A stretch of DNA of 64,000 nucleotides from Phycisphaerae bacterium (GTDB lineage Bacteria > Planctomycetota > Phycisphaerae > UBA1845 > UTPLA1). The number at the start of each line of letters is the position of its first letter. The first letter of the stretch is position 1. The notes under the pieces are model-generated. The model was not told the origin of the DNA and ran no database searches. It was given only the letters and a program-made list of their open reading frames with translations. Of this stretch, positions 1-11,900 are shown piece after piece. The stretch is taken from contig JAHBXN010000001.1 in NCBI GenBank assembly GCA_019636475.1, positions 496,001 through 560,000 on the forward strand, read 5' to 3'. Position numbers and translations under genes: made by a program.

Positions 1-3000
1 AAAACCGAAGCGTGTGAACACAGCATTCGTACATCAACGTGCCTGGCATCGTCTGATCATCGATGAAATGGCAGGTCAGAAACCAATCGTCCGGATGCAC
101 GTCCGCCTCAGCGCGGATCATGCCCAGACCGAACCGCCCGCCGACCGTATCAAGCTCAAGCACACGATCAAACAATTTCATGCGACCAGTCGGTAACCGA
201 AGCGGATCGCGCAGACCCAGTCCATCAAACATCGGTCCAAAGCAGCTTGCCAGATCGCCGGCCCGCAGTGCCGCCACCTGATCGGCATCATAGGATTCGA
301 CGCCTTCAAATGGGACCAGAGGCAGCCAGGTCGGATCACGCCGACCTGTTTCCGGTCGCTTTTCGTCGGCTGTGAGAATGAGGCCGCCGGAATTGGCAAT
401 TTCCTCATTAGTGAAGAAGCCCGCGCAGCCATTTCGCATTGTGAGCACGCGCTGCCCGCAGATCGTTCCATCGAACTCGAAGAAAAACAGGTACGTCTCG
501 CCCTGACGGACGAAGCGGAGAATTCGAATATCGTATCGAATTGTCTCTCCCGGCATGGGCAGATCACGATGAAACTCGACAGTCGCATCGAGGAGGCGAT
601 ACGCCCGCAAGCCCTTTACACGAAGATCGATTCCCAGATAACTCGAGAGAAACAGGTCGGCCTGACCCGCTTCAACCGTAATGCAAACCGGCGCACGACC
701 GCCATCAAGATACCACGCGCTCGGCGACACATCGTGCTCCGTCACGACGCGACCTCTCGTGAGCGAGCCTTTTTCACCTTCGACGCGCATGATTCGATCA
801 ACCAGCATCAGCGGCTCAGCCGGAAGGCGAACGCGGACGGGATAGGAATCGACGGCCGCGAAGCTCGGCCCGAGCACCGGCTCCAGGCGTCCGACCGCAA
901 ATTCCAAGCACATGGTGCGATCAAATAGTGGGGCCTCCAGATTTTGTACGGGTGGCGCATTCGATCGAGTTCCTGTATCGGTCGGATTCAGTGTTCGCCT
1001 GACTGGGTTCGGAATTCCGGCATCGCCGGGATGGTCGGTCACCGTGTTTGCTCGCTCGGGATTGAAGCCGGCAGACAGTGGTGGATCCGATGCACCCTGC
1101 CGATATGCGTCGGCCCAGCGCGGATCACTCAACGCATCGCCACCCGCCTGAATCAACTCCGCCTGCCTCGCGATGATATTGCCCACACCGCGCGCGGCGG
1201 TCTCCGAGAAATTCAGGAACTCCTGATGTGCACACCCCACCGCCAGCTGCGCATCGGTCAGAGCTTGCAGCGCCCCGTTCGTCGGCGCGCTCGGCAAGAC
1301 ACGATCAACATCTGGTAAGGCGCTGCGACTCGTCGCGACCGGCATCGCTGGCCTTGCACCCCGTCCCGATTGATGATTTTCCGGCGTTTTTTTCATGGCC
1401 CATTCCGGCCAATTCGGACTCGGCGACCGACGCCTCAACGGCACTTCAATCGACCGGCGGCTGTCATGCGGAACGACCGGCCGACTCGACACCACCACAC
1501 CGCGATTCACTGCATCGGCATCGATCGGCACGCCGTGTGCAGCAAGCGAGGCGGCGAGGCGCACAACCACGCGCGCCTCGTCATCGCGTTTTGCACTCGC
1601 AGACATGGCAAAGTGCTCACGCTTGCCCAGCGTCTTGCGGATCATTCGCGTGCAGGATGCCTGCGGACCTGCCTCGACAAAAAGCCGGACGCCGTCGGCA
1701 TAGGCACGCTCAATAACTCGCACGAAATCAAAACCGTGCAGCGCGTGTCCCGTGATCGCATCGGCCGCGCTTTCGGAAGTAACGTCAAATGGGCCGCCAT
1801 GAACGCCGCTGTAAATCCGCAAATCCCTCAGTGGTCGCGTGCGCATGACATGCAGGTCGCGGTACGCCGATTCCACTACACGGACTGCTTCAAAGTGTAC
1901 CGAAGGCACGTCCGCCAATGGCACCCAGCGGCACCCAGCCGCAGCTGCGACCGCATCAATCGAAGCGGGCAAACCTCCCACGACGCACTCGGTCGGTGTA
2001 TTGACAATCAGCAGACGCACGTGCGACGCGCCCTGCTTCTCTGCGGTATTGATTGCCCGCGCGACCACCTCCGCTGACTTCGGAATCAGGACGGCTCGCC
2101 AGCTCGCGGCATCCTCGGCGCTGAGTCCCCATGCTTGTCGAAGCACACGGCGCTCACCGTACAGGTCAGACGCAAAAAGGGAAGACGACATCATGCGCCG
2201 GAGCATTTCGTCGGAATCCGGCCAGGCGCCCGATGCGAACAATGCCGTCGATTCTCCGAGGCTGTACCCGATCAGCGCGGACGGGCGGATCCCGAATGAT
2301 TTCAGCAGTTCATACATGAACATGCCGAACGCCACCTGGCCGAAAATCATTCGACGCGAGTCGCTCGACATCGCTGCATTCGCGGCCGAACGCCAATCGC
2401 CGGACCACGAATGCCGATACGGCACGAACCACCGCGCCATATGCTGGCTTTTGAGCCGCTCCGTCCGCTCATCCATCGCATCCAGCACATGCGGCCAACG
2501 AAGCCCGATGTCGCGCCCCATGCCAACAAACTGATTGCCCGAACCCGGGAAGACGATTGCCACTTCTCCGGACGCGGCAAGCGGGTGCGGCTCGTAGAAT
2601 ACGCCGTCGCGCCCGTCGATCGCCTGTGTTGAATCCTCTCGCAAATGCTTGCAGGCGATTTCGATTGCAGAGCTAAGTTCGGTCGGCGTGGCGGCAACTA
2701 GCGCAACGACAAGTCGCCCATTGGCATCCCCCAAAACTGCCGCGGCCGGCAGCGATTGATTCACTCGTACCGAATGCAATAGCGCATGAAGTTCATTCAA
2801 TTGTATCGCGACGTCGGCACCGCGGACGAGGAATAGTTTGGCCGCGGCCGGTTCTACCGCTTCCGTCATGATTGGCACAGGACGGTGTTGGCCCCCGGCA
2901 TCCTCAAGAATGACGTGAGCCGCCTGCCCGTCGATTGTCAGCGAACCGACCATCGCACATCGAGGACCGTCCACCTGGTCGCGCAACCAGTACGAAGCCT

Positions 3001-5911
3001 GATTGGGGACATGCAGCCTCGTTTCACGCCAGTTCGCTCCTGTCGGCAACGATTCAAATCCTCGAAGCGGGGGCAGCACTCTGCGAAAAAGACAGACCGC
3101 GGTCTTGATGACACCCGCAAGCGATGCAGCCGCTCCCGGTCGACCGACGATTGCGGCCGTTGCACCGACCGCCGTGTCGTTTGCACAGCCGCAGAAAATA
3201 TCCCCGAGTACGCTCGCCTCGAATCGATCGCCTGCGGGGTCGCCGCATGCTGCGCATTCGACGTAGGAGATGGCGCTAAGGTCAGCGCGGGCGTCCCGCA
3301 GCGCGGCATCGACGGACCGTCGATAAGCCGCCACGCGAGCGGCCTCTTTGCGCGATTGCGAAGCCGACGCGACCTCGTCGCCCAGGCCCGTCATCCCGCC
3401 GATCTCCGCTCCGCCCGCTCGACCGATGCCTCGAACCACGGCATAGATCCGGTCGCCATCACTTCGCGCATCTGAGAGGCGCTTGAGCACCACGGACGCC
3501 GCACCTTCGCCGACGCGCGCGCCGCGCGAGCGGGCGTCAAGCGTCCCAGGCGTGCCATCAGCACTCGAAGCAACCCAGACCGGCGACGCGGTTCCATCGC
3601 CCCCAAACGCCGGCTTCATCCACTCAATCGCCGCGCCAGTCGCCAGCACCGAGCGTACGTCGCCCGCCAGATCGACCGCCCCCACAACCATCAAGTCCGT
3701 TTCGCCCTGCTGCAGCGAGCGAACCGCGGCTTCCAGTGCGACAATGCCCGAAGCGGATTCCGCCGAGACCGCGAAACTGGGACCACCGAACCGGAATTCC
3801 CGCGCGATGCGGCTCGCGATGATGTTTCCCAGCGCACCCATGGTGGCCGCTGGCGTAAGCGCCGGCCCGCATTCATCCCGCAACTGATTGATCCATGACG
3901 CCAGTTGCGCTTCGGTCGGTTCAGCCCCGATTTCCGAAATCCATCGCCTTGACTGTTCCTCCACCCACCAGCGCAAATGATGATTCGTCGTTTCAAAATC
4001 GAACGACATGCCAACGAGCACGCCTGCCAACGGTCGGCGCTCGCCGATCGAAATGCCGGCGTCCGCCATCGCGGCTGCGGCACTATCCAACGCAACCAGT
4101 TGCTGCGGAAGAATCTCCGGAATCTCATTTGGCGGAAGCCGGTACTTGCCGAAAGGAATCGATACCGATGTTATGCACCCGCCCGCCGAGCAACTCACAT
4201 TCAACTGTTCCGCCGGCGATGCCCGCTCACTTCGTACGCCAACAGGATGATCGACTTGGGTCGGATCCGTCCGGACCGCAATAAACTCACCGCGAATCAC
4301 CGCGCGTTCAAAGGCACCGAGCGATTCGATTTCTCCGAACCGCGCATCCATTCCCACAATCGCAATCGGCTCCGGCCCTGAACCGCCCCCGTCACGTTCC
4401 GGGGCAGTTTGATCGGCGCGAGCTGGCCTCGACGACGCAGCCCCCCCGAGAATGGTCCCCACGGCACTCTCGCCCTGTCCACGCCCCTGGCCGAGCCACT
4501 CCTCAACGAGGACATGCGCATTGATTCCGCCAAAACCGAATCCGCTGACCGCTGCCCGCCGTGGTATTTCCGCCGATCGACGCGCCCATGCTGCCGGGGC
4601 GGACTGAACCCGAAAAGGACTGTCTACCAGCGGAATTATTCGGTTCGGTCGCTCGAAGTTGATCGAAGGCGGCAGCACGCCTTCATTCATGGCGAGCAGC
4701 GTCTTGATGATTCCGGCAGCGCCGGCGCCTGTCAGCAGGTGGCCGATCATCGACTTGACCGATCCGATCGCACATCGACCGGGCGGGCCGGCGAGTCCGC
4801 TCCACAACTCGCACAAACTGGACAATTCGACTGCATCGCCCGTCGGAGTGCCCGTTCCATGACACTCAATCAGGTCAACCTCGTCAGGTTGCCATCCCGC
4901 CGCACGATAAGCCTCGCGCATCGCCCGGAGTTGCCCCTCGCCGTCCGGCGCGATCAGGCTGCCGCCGATGTCGTTCGAAAGTCCGATTCCGCGAATCACA
5001 CCGAGGATTTGATCGCCGGCACGGACCGCGTCGTCCAATCGCTTAAGAAGGACGATTCCCGCGCCCTCACCCACAACGAGACCATCCGCACGCTCATCGA
5101 ACGGACAACATCGGCCGCTTCGAGACAAAGCTCGAAGCTGCGTGAAGCCCATCTGCGTGTACAGGCAATCCGGGCGGGAAACACCGCCAGCAAGCATCGC
5201 GTCTGTACGACCCGAACGCAGCTCGTCGCAGGCCAGTTTGATTGAATAGAGCGATGACGCACAAGCGGCATCCAGCGTGTATGCGCCCCCGCCCAGCCTC
5301 AACGCCGACGCCAGCAGCGCGGCCGGAAGACTCGTTACCTGCCCGTTCAACCACCGAACACGCTCCGCACGATCACCGCCTGACCGGGTCTCGCGGGTTG
5401 ACAGCCGCTCGCGAATCCAGGCCGGTGCGTTGTCAAACAAACGCTGCTCGAACGCACGACCGAACACCTCGCGCGTGATCGCCGACGATCCATCAGTGGG
5501 CAGCGCAATCGCCGCAAGGATCACGCCGACACGATCGCGATCCAATTCGGACGCGGATGAACCCTGAAGGGCGGCTCGCCCGGCGTGTAGAACGAAGTGA
5601 TACAGCGGATCCAGCAATGAAAGCGCCGACGGATCAATGTCCAGTCCGGTCGCGTCGAGATGAAAGTCATCGACAAAGCAGCCGCGGGTTGTAAGCACGC
5701 GGTCAGCGGCGTTTCCGGCAAACGATGCCGCGGACGTGTCTATTTCAGCCGCGAGTCTCGCCCGCGCCGGATCCAGGATCCATCGACCGCCAGGCACCTC
5801 GCGTGTGAGTTCACGGCGATTGATGATGTTGTGCCAGAAGCGTGCAGGATCGAACGCGCCGGGAAAGACGCATCCCATGCCAACAACGGCAATCGGCGTT
5901 TGATCCTCCAA
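1..5911 (-). CDS. pfaC: PUFA/secondary-lipid synthase subunit PfaC-like (KS-CLF-AT-DH-DH), 3' end outside window
   Basis: Iterative fatty-acid/polyketide megasynthase subunit; 1,970 residues are visible and the frame is still open at base 1. Domains in order: a ketosynthase (about residues 5-450) with nucleophile Cys217 in DAACASS plus His351 and His391; a second ketosynthase-like domain (about 515-900) where the Cys is replaced by Ser719 (SAESASG), as expected of a chain-length factor; an acyltransferase (about 1090-1390) with FPGSGNQ and Ser1217 in GYSLGE, the PfaB-type variant of GHSxGE; a helical linker with AHQEFL near 1562; and FabA-type hotdog dehydratase from about 1690 (LMLVDRI, then CHFIDDQTMPG at the edge). 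This layout matches myxobacterial Pfa3 better than the separate PfaB and PfaC of marine gammaproteobacteria. The first usable start is TTG at 5911, 9 nt after the pfaA stop and behind AGGGGG. By analogy the missing end would complete the dehydratase and could carry an acyltransferase. Confidence 0.9.
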   Translation of the reverse strand, partial: MEDQTPIAVVGMGCVFPGAFDPARFWHNIINRRELTREVPGGRWILDPARARLAAEIDTSAASFAGNAADRVLTTRGCFVDDFHLDATGLDIDPSALSLLDPLYHFVLHAGRAALQGSSASELDRDRVGVILAAIALPTDGSSAITREVFGRAFEQRLFDNAPAWIRERLSTRETRSGGDRAERVRWLNGQVTSLPAALLASALRLGGGAYTLDAACASSLYSIKLACDELRSGRTDAMLAGGVSRPDCLYTQMGFTQLRALSRSGRCCPFDERADGLVVGEGAGIVLLKRLDDAVRAGDQILGVIRGIGLSNDIGGSLIAPDGEGQLRAMREAYRAAGWQPDEVDLIECHGTGTPTGDAVELSSLCELWSGLAGPPGRCAIGSVKSMIGHLLTGAGAAGIIKTLLAMNEGVLPPSINFERPNRIIPLVDSPFRVQSAPAAWARRSAEIPRRAAVSGFGFGGINAHVLVEEWLGQGRGQGESAVGTILGGAASSRPARADQTAPERDGGGSGPEPIAIVGMDARFGEIESLGAFERAVIRGEFIAVRTDPTQVDHPVGVRSERASPAEQLNVSCSAGGCITSVSIPFGKYRLPPNEIPEILPQQLVALDSAAAAMADAGISIGERRPLAGVLVGMSFDFETTNHHLRWWVEEQSRRWISEIGAEPTEAQLASWINQLRDECGPALTPAATMGALGNIIASRIAREFRFGGPSFAVSAESASGIVALEAAVRSLQQGETDLMVVGAVDLAGDVRSVLATGAAIEWMKPAFGGDGTASPVWVASSADGTPGTLDARSRGARVGEGAASVVLKRLSDARSDGDRIYAVVRGIGRAGGAEIGGMTGLGDEVASASQSRKEAARVAAYRRSVDAALRDARADLSAISYVECAACGDPAGDRFEASVLGDIFCGCANDTAVGATAAIVGRPGAAASLAGVIKTAVCLFRRVLPPLRGFESLPTGANWRETRLHVPNQASYWLRDQVDGPRCAMVGSLTIDGQAAHVILEDAGGQHRPVPIMTEAVEPAAAKLFLVRGADVAIQLNELHALLHSVRVNQSLPAAAVLGDANGRLVVALVAATPTELSSAIEIACKHLREDSTQAIDGRDGVFYEPHPLAASGEVAIVFPGSGNQFVGMGRDIGLRWPHVLDAMDERTERLKSQHMARWFVPYRHSWSGDWRSAANAAMSSDSRRMIFGQVAFGMFMYELLKSFGIRPSALIGYSLGESTALFASGAWPDSDEMLRRMMSSSLFASDLYGERRVLRQAWGLSAEDAASWRAVLIPKSAEVVARAINTAEKQGASHVRLLIVNTPTECVVGGLPASIDAVAAAAGCRWVPLADVPSVHFEAVRVVESAYRDLHVMRTRPLRDLRIYSGVHGGPFDVTSESAADAITGHALHGFDFVRVIERAYADGVRLFVEAGPQASCTRMIRKTLGKREHFAMSASAKRDDEARVVVRLAASLAAHGVPIDADAVNRGVVVSSRPVVPHDSRRSIEVPLRRRSPSPNWPEWAMKKTPENHQSGRGARPAMPVATSRSALPDVDRVLPSAPTNGALQALTDAQLAVGCAHQEFLNFSETAARGVGNIIARQAELIQAGGDALSDPRWADAYRQGASDPPLSAGFNPERANTVTDHPGDAGIPNPVRRTLNPTDTGTRSNAPPVQNLEAPLFDRTMCLEFAVGRLEPVLGPSFAAVDSYPVRVRLPAEPLMLVDRIMRVEGEKGSLTRGRVVTEHDVSPSAWYLDGGRAPVCITVEAGQADLFLSSYLGIDLRVKGLRAYRLLDATVEFHRDLPMPGETIRYDIRILRFVRQGETYLFFFEFDGTICGQRVLTMRNGCAGFFTNEEIANSGGLILTADEKRPETGRRDPTWLPLVPFEGVESYDADQVAALRAGDLASCFGPMFDGLGLRDPLRLPTGRMKLFDRVLELDTVGGRFGLGMIRAEADVHPDDWFLTCHFIDDQTMPGTLMYECCVHTLRF

Positions 5912-5920
5912 GACCGCCCC

Positions 5921-8900
5921 CTACGATGCCGCACCCGAAGCGCCCGCGGCCTCTCGATTGCGAAATGCTCTTGCCAGGCCCGCGTCAATCGTGCATTCAA
6001 CCCCTTCGAAGCGGGCCAGCACGACACCATCTCGTGTCAGTATTGTGGCATCCAGCACACATCGGTGCCGTTCAAACTTGCAGACTTCCAGCACCACGGA
6101 TAGGGCTTCCGCTGGATACTCAGCGCAATATTGCCGGTAACTACGCACGACCGACGGCAGGCACGGGGCACCCGCCAGTTCGACGGACCAGAGAATGGCC
6201 GCCTGAAACACGCAATCCACCACCAGCGGATCGGTCAACCAGTGGCTCCTGAGTGGATCGACCATCCATGCCGCCGGCTCGGTCGCGGGATTCACGCGAA
6301 CGACGATTCCATCCGGCGAAAATCCGTCCACGCGATCGATGCCGCGCATCAACTCGCCATGGAACAGAATCCCCGCATAGGCGCCCGCGGCGCCGCGCTC
6401 GTAAGCACGATCAATCAGCTCCGGCCGAGGCTCGAAATTCGGTGGGGCCATGAGCTTCGACGCCAACACCACGGTCGCCCGAGCATGGATGATCTCCGTC
6501 GTATCCGGGCCGCCTGTCACCCCGCGCATTTCGACGTCGACGTCGAATACCTCTCCGCTGCGTCGCACCTTACCGCAATAAAATCGCAAAGTCGGCGCCG
6601 ATTCGCGAACCACGACTCCCCTGAGCACCCGGAAGTCCGTCAGACCCTGTAACCGCAGTCCCGGATTCGCGTGCTGCGCCGCATGCCCCATCCACTCCAT
6701 GATCATCGCGGCGGGCAGTACCGGCCGACCGTCGATCACGTGTGACTTAAGAAAAGGGTGCCGTGAAACGTCCAGATCCCGTTCAAACGATAGCGCCATG
6801 GACTCGGCAGCGTGACCGACCGAACTCCCATGCAAGCCCGCCGCCTGCGCGGCGATTTCTCGCGATCCCGTGCTTGAGGCGCCTCCTGACGCCACACTCT
6901 CAAAATCCGAACCGACCACGATTTCAACGGCCGGCATGTCGTTCTCAGCGAGGCCGATGGATAGCTCATCCGCCACCAACTCCGCGCCGTCGTCCACCGA
7001 AATCAGTCGAAGCCCATGATTGACAAACTCCTGCCGAAGGGCCGGATGCACCATGCCGCCATCCCACGGACCCCAGTTGATTGAGACAATGCGCGCCGAC
7101 GGGACCATCGCCGACAATCGCTGCGATGCCTTGTTCAGTACCTCGTTGGCCGCCGCATAATCCGCCTGACCGACGTTGCCGCACCGTCCGCTTACCGACG
7201 AAAACATCACAACGCAGCGCAGCGCCGCCAAATCGATCGCATCCAGTACGTTTCGCAGACCAACGACTTTCGTGTCAAACACGTTGGCGAACTGCTCAGC
7301 CGATTTGTTCTCAATCCTCCGATCCTCGATCACGCCGGCGCCATGAATCAACCCGCGCACCGGGCCGAACTTCTCCGACACATCCTCAATCACGTCGCGA
7401 ACCGCAGCCGGATTGCAAACGTCAACCGGAAAGTACCGAACTATCGACCCCGCGGACTCGATCCTCGCCAGGTTACGACGGATTTCTCGACGACCAAGAT
7501 GCCGCGAAACTGACAGCTTCAGCTCCTTCGGTGTCGGCTTGCGATTGGCAAATTCGTGTTCGCGAACGGCCCGCCGGACTTCGTCGTCGGATTCCGCGTT
7601 CGCCAGCCATGATGGCTCTGACTCAGGCAACGACGTCCGGCCGAGCAACACCAGCGTCGGTCGATATCGCCGCGCGAGAGCGATTGCCGCATCGGCCGTT
7701 ACACCGCGCGCACCACCTGTCACAATCACCAGATCGCCCGGCGATAATCGATGCGGACGCGCCATTGTTTCAGCCGCAAATCTCGTCCCCGACTCGATCG
7801 ACGCCTCGCTCTGCTCCACCAGTTTCAGCCCGCGCCGGCGAGTCGAATCGAGGCCGACCTCCAGCGGGCTGTTCTCACCCAATTCTCGGAGTACTGCCGA
7901 TGCCGCCGACTTGGCATCAGACCAGGAGCACGCGACATCAATCGATCGGCAGGCGATATTCGGCCACTCTCGAGCGGCGGTCTTGCACAAGCCGGCGAGC
8001 GCACCCTGCGCGGCATCAAACGAACCGCCCAGCAGCCCGAATCCGCCGTCCATTCGCGAGACCGTCGCGAACAACGCGCCCCCGCGGGAAGCGGCTGTCG
8101 CAAGCGGTGAGACAGCCGCTTTCATCAGCGAGAAGGCTGACTTGATGAAAGCCTCGGACTCGCGTCGCCAAAGACCGTCATTCGCCGGTCGCGGCGGCGC
8201 CACGATGATCACCGCACCGATGTTGACCTTGCCCGCAGCCTCTGATGAGTCGATCGGAATCAGCCGTGCTCGATAGCCCGCCGAGTCCAGCCGCGCCACC
8301 ATCTGACGTGACAGCTCCGCACCATCGTCCGTCACGAGAATCTCCCGATCCTTTGCGACACGCAGCGCCTCGCCACACACCGACGGAAGATCAACAAGTG
8401 ATAGCACGCGACGGTTCAGCCTCTTTCGCCTGCCCGCCGCATCCTTCGCTTCGTTGCGCGGCGCCGGCTCTGATGACGTGGCACCTTCAGGGGCGGTTTC
8501 AGCCGCGTGTACGCCGGATGAATCCGACGAGGGAGTTTCGACGACACTCAATCTGGGCGCTGGCACGGCGTCGATATCGACCGGCGCACGGCCGCCCGTC
8601 TCTCCGATGCAATAGTCCGCGATCTGCGCCAATGTCCTGAGCGATCCCATGTACTCCGGCTTCACGGTCGGTAATCCCGGCACGCGAGCCTCAACTCCCG
8701 CCAGGATTTCGACGCGCTTGATTGAATCGATGCCCAGATCGGCCTCCATGTCCATGCCCAGTTCGAGCATGTCGCGCGGATACCCCGTCAATTCGGCGAC
8801 AACCGCCAACAGAGAATCCTCAAATGCCGCACGTCCGACACCATTGCCGCTCGCATCCGCCGGCGCCGCCGATTCACCCAATGCCGTCCCGGCACATTCC

Positions 8901-11900
8901 CGGCCAGATTCGCGCACGTCAGTCCCTGGCGCCACCGCGCCCGTCACTGAAGACGACGCGCCGCCTCCCGAATCTCCCGTGACGAAATCCACGATCTGAG
9001 CCAGCGTGCGGATCGAACCCATGTACTCCGGTTTCACCCCGCAGAATGTGGGAACGCGCTCCTCCAGTCCGGCGATGATCTCCACACGCTTGATCGAATC
9101 AACTCCCAGATCGGCCTCGATGTCCATCGAGAGATCAATCATGTCGACTGGATAACCCGTCTTTTCGCACACCACTTCAATCAGTGCGCGCTTGATCGCG
9201 TCGCGTTGGACCCCGCCCGATGAATCATGCTGGCTCGCCTTCGGCGCGACAACCGCTTCCACCGTAGTCGCTGTCGAAGTGTCATTCGGTCCCACCACCT
9301 TGGAAATCGTCTCGACGAATGGTGACTGAATTGGCGTGGCGGGCAAACCCGGAACCGCGACGGCCGACGCCACCCGCGCAGGCGAAACATATTCAATACC
9401 CTTCGGCAGCGCAGCTACGGATGGGTTCGCATTCGAGGGGTTTGCCGCCACCGTCGGCCCGGACGCTCGCGGTAACTCAGGGACGTGAGGCCCGGCGTCG
9501 GAGGACAACTTCCCACACGCACCGACCATCCGCTGATGGCTCTCAAGAATCATCTGAAGCGTCTGATGCGCCTGTGTCTGGCCTTCAAGAAAGCGTTGAT
9601 GTGCTTCGGCGGTCTGTTGCTGGAGACGCTGCATCGCAGTCATTCCCTGCTGCACCAGTTGCATCGATGCGTGTAGAGCGGCCGCTGATACGGAGGCATC
9701 TGATTCGGCATTCAACGCCGGAGATTTCATACCGGAAAGATCCTGCACATGCTGATGTTCGAAACTCATTGCCATTCCTGCATTCGAATCGCATTCCTCG
9801 GCGAGAGGTGCGATGTCTTCCGTCACTTGTTCGGATACTTCGCTTGCGGACGAATCACTCGCACTGATTGGTGTGCGTCCTGCTTCCCTCCCTCCGTCCG
9901 TCTCAATGCCCTTACGCGCGACACTATTCCTCTCCGAGTCGACCGTGGAATCCGGCATGGCGTGAGACTCTCCGACGCTCGCCGCATCCTCAGAATGATG
10001 AGTCATCGGCCGAGGCGCCTGCTTCGCTGAGGTGCCGCGCTTCTCCGCGCGATAGTTGGCTCCGGATAACGGAACCACCATCTTCGGAACGCGCGGTTCC
10101 GACACTGGAAGTTCCCATTGCGAGAGATCGACGTTGAATCCACCCGCCGCCAACCGTGCCAGAACCAAAGCCAGATCCAGCACACCCGAAGATCGTCCCG
10201 CGGACGCATCGATCGCGATGGCTGTATGCGGTCGCTCGCAGAGAATTTCCCGCACCAGTCCGGTCACGATGTTGCGAGGTCCCACTTCAACGAACATCCG
10301 CGCGCCGGCGGCGTGCATCGCTTCGATCTCGCCGACGAATTCCACCGGCCGCACGAGTTGCTCGCTCAGAATGCGCCGTGTCTCCGACAACGATGGCGGA
10401 TAGGCCGCGCCCAGGGTGTTCGCAAATACCTGTACGGAACCGGGTGATATCTCCGTCGCCTCCAGCGCATTGCGAAACGGCGGCAGCGCGGACTCCATCA
10501 ATCGGCTGTGAAACGCGCCAGAAACCCGCAGCGACGTCGACGCCCACCCGCGACGCTTGCACGCCTCGGCCGCCCGCCCCACCTCCGAGCGTTCACCCGA
10601 GAGCACAGATTGTGCCGGCGAATTCCGATTGGCGATCACCACATCAATCGATTCCTCGCTCAGCATCGCCGACAAGGCCGCATGCGGTGCTTTCACCGCA
10701 AGCATCGTGCCGCGACCGCTATCGCCTTCCGCCATCAGGCGCCCCCGAAGCCGCGCCAGACGGTGCAGCGCGGCACCATCGATGCGACCCGCGGCGCAAA
10801 GCGCGGTCAACTCGCCGAAGCTGTGGCCCGCCGTCATCGCAGGCCGAACGCCGAATCGCTCCAACACCCGGATCAGCCCAAGACTCACTGCGCCGAGTGC
10901 CGGCTGCGCGACTTCCGTACGAGTCAACGACTCCGCCTGTCGAACCCGTTCCGTTTCATCGAAGATCGGGCGCGGATAGATCAGATCCCCGAGCGATACA
11001 CCGCTGACTGCTTCGGCCTCCGCCAGTGTTGTCGTCATCTCCGCAAATGTGCATGACAGATCACGGCACATTTTCACATACTGGCTGCCCTGTCCGGGAA
11101 ACACGAAAGCCAGCTTCCCGTCAGCCGGACCGCTCCCGTAGAACGCATGCGACAGACTCCACGACGAATCGTCGGCAGCTTCGGCGAGCCGGGCGTCGAT
11201 CGTCGAAAAGTGTGTGCGCGGATCGACGCCTTCCTCCAGCACGATCAACAGGCGATGCCCTTCGTCGATCGAAAACGCGCTGCGCGACTGTGAAGCGCGA
11301 TAGGCAAACAAATCTGGATTAAATCGTTCCGACCCCGCAAACTCGATCCATTCCGAAAGCTCATCGCGAAGTTCGTCTCGCGTCGCCGCCGACAGCGCGA
11401 TTATCTGAACCGAACCGTCCCAGGCCGCTGCGGGCAGCGAAGCATCGTGCTCCTCCAGAACCGCGTGAAAGTTGCTCCCGCCGAATCCGAAGGCACTGAC
11501 GCCCGCGCGACGCGTACGACCCGACGGCGACAACCACGGTCGTAACTCCGTGCTGACATAAAACGGGCTCTCTTCAATGCCCATTTTCGGATTCGGCTCA
11601 CGCACCTTCACCGTCGGCGGCAAGGCCCGGTGATGAATCGCCAGCGCGGCTTTAATGAGACCGGCCACTCCCGCCGCTGCCTTCGTATGGCCAATCTGCG
11701 ATTTGACCGAGCCAATCGCACACCACGATCCAACTCGGGCCGTCTCGCCAAAGACAGTCTTCAATGCTTCAAACTCGGTCACATCGCCGACTTTGGTGCC
11801 TGTGCCGTGCGCCTCGATCAGTTCCACCGTATCCGGTCCGATGCCTGCCAGCCGATAGGCCTCACGCAACGCTCGAGACTGGCCTGCGGCGTGCGGCGCG

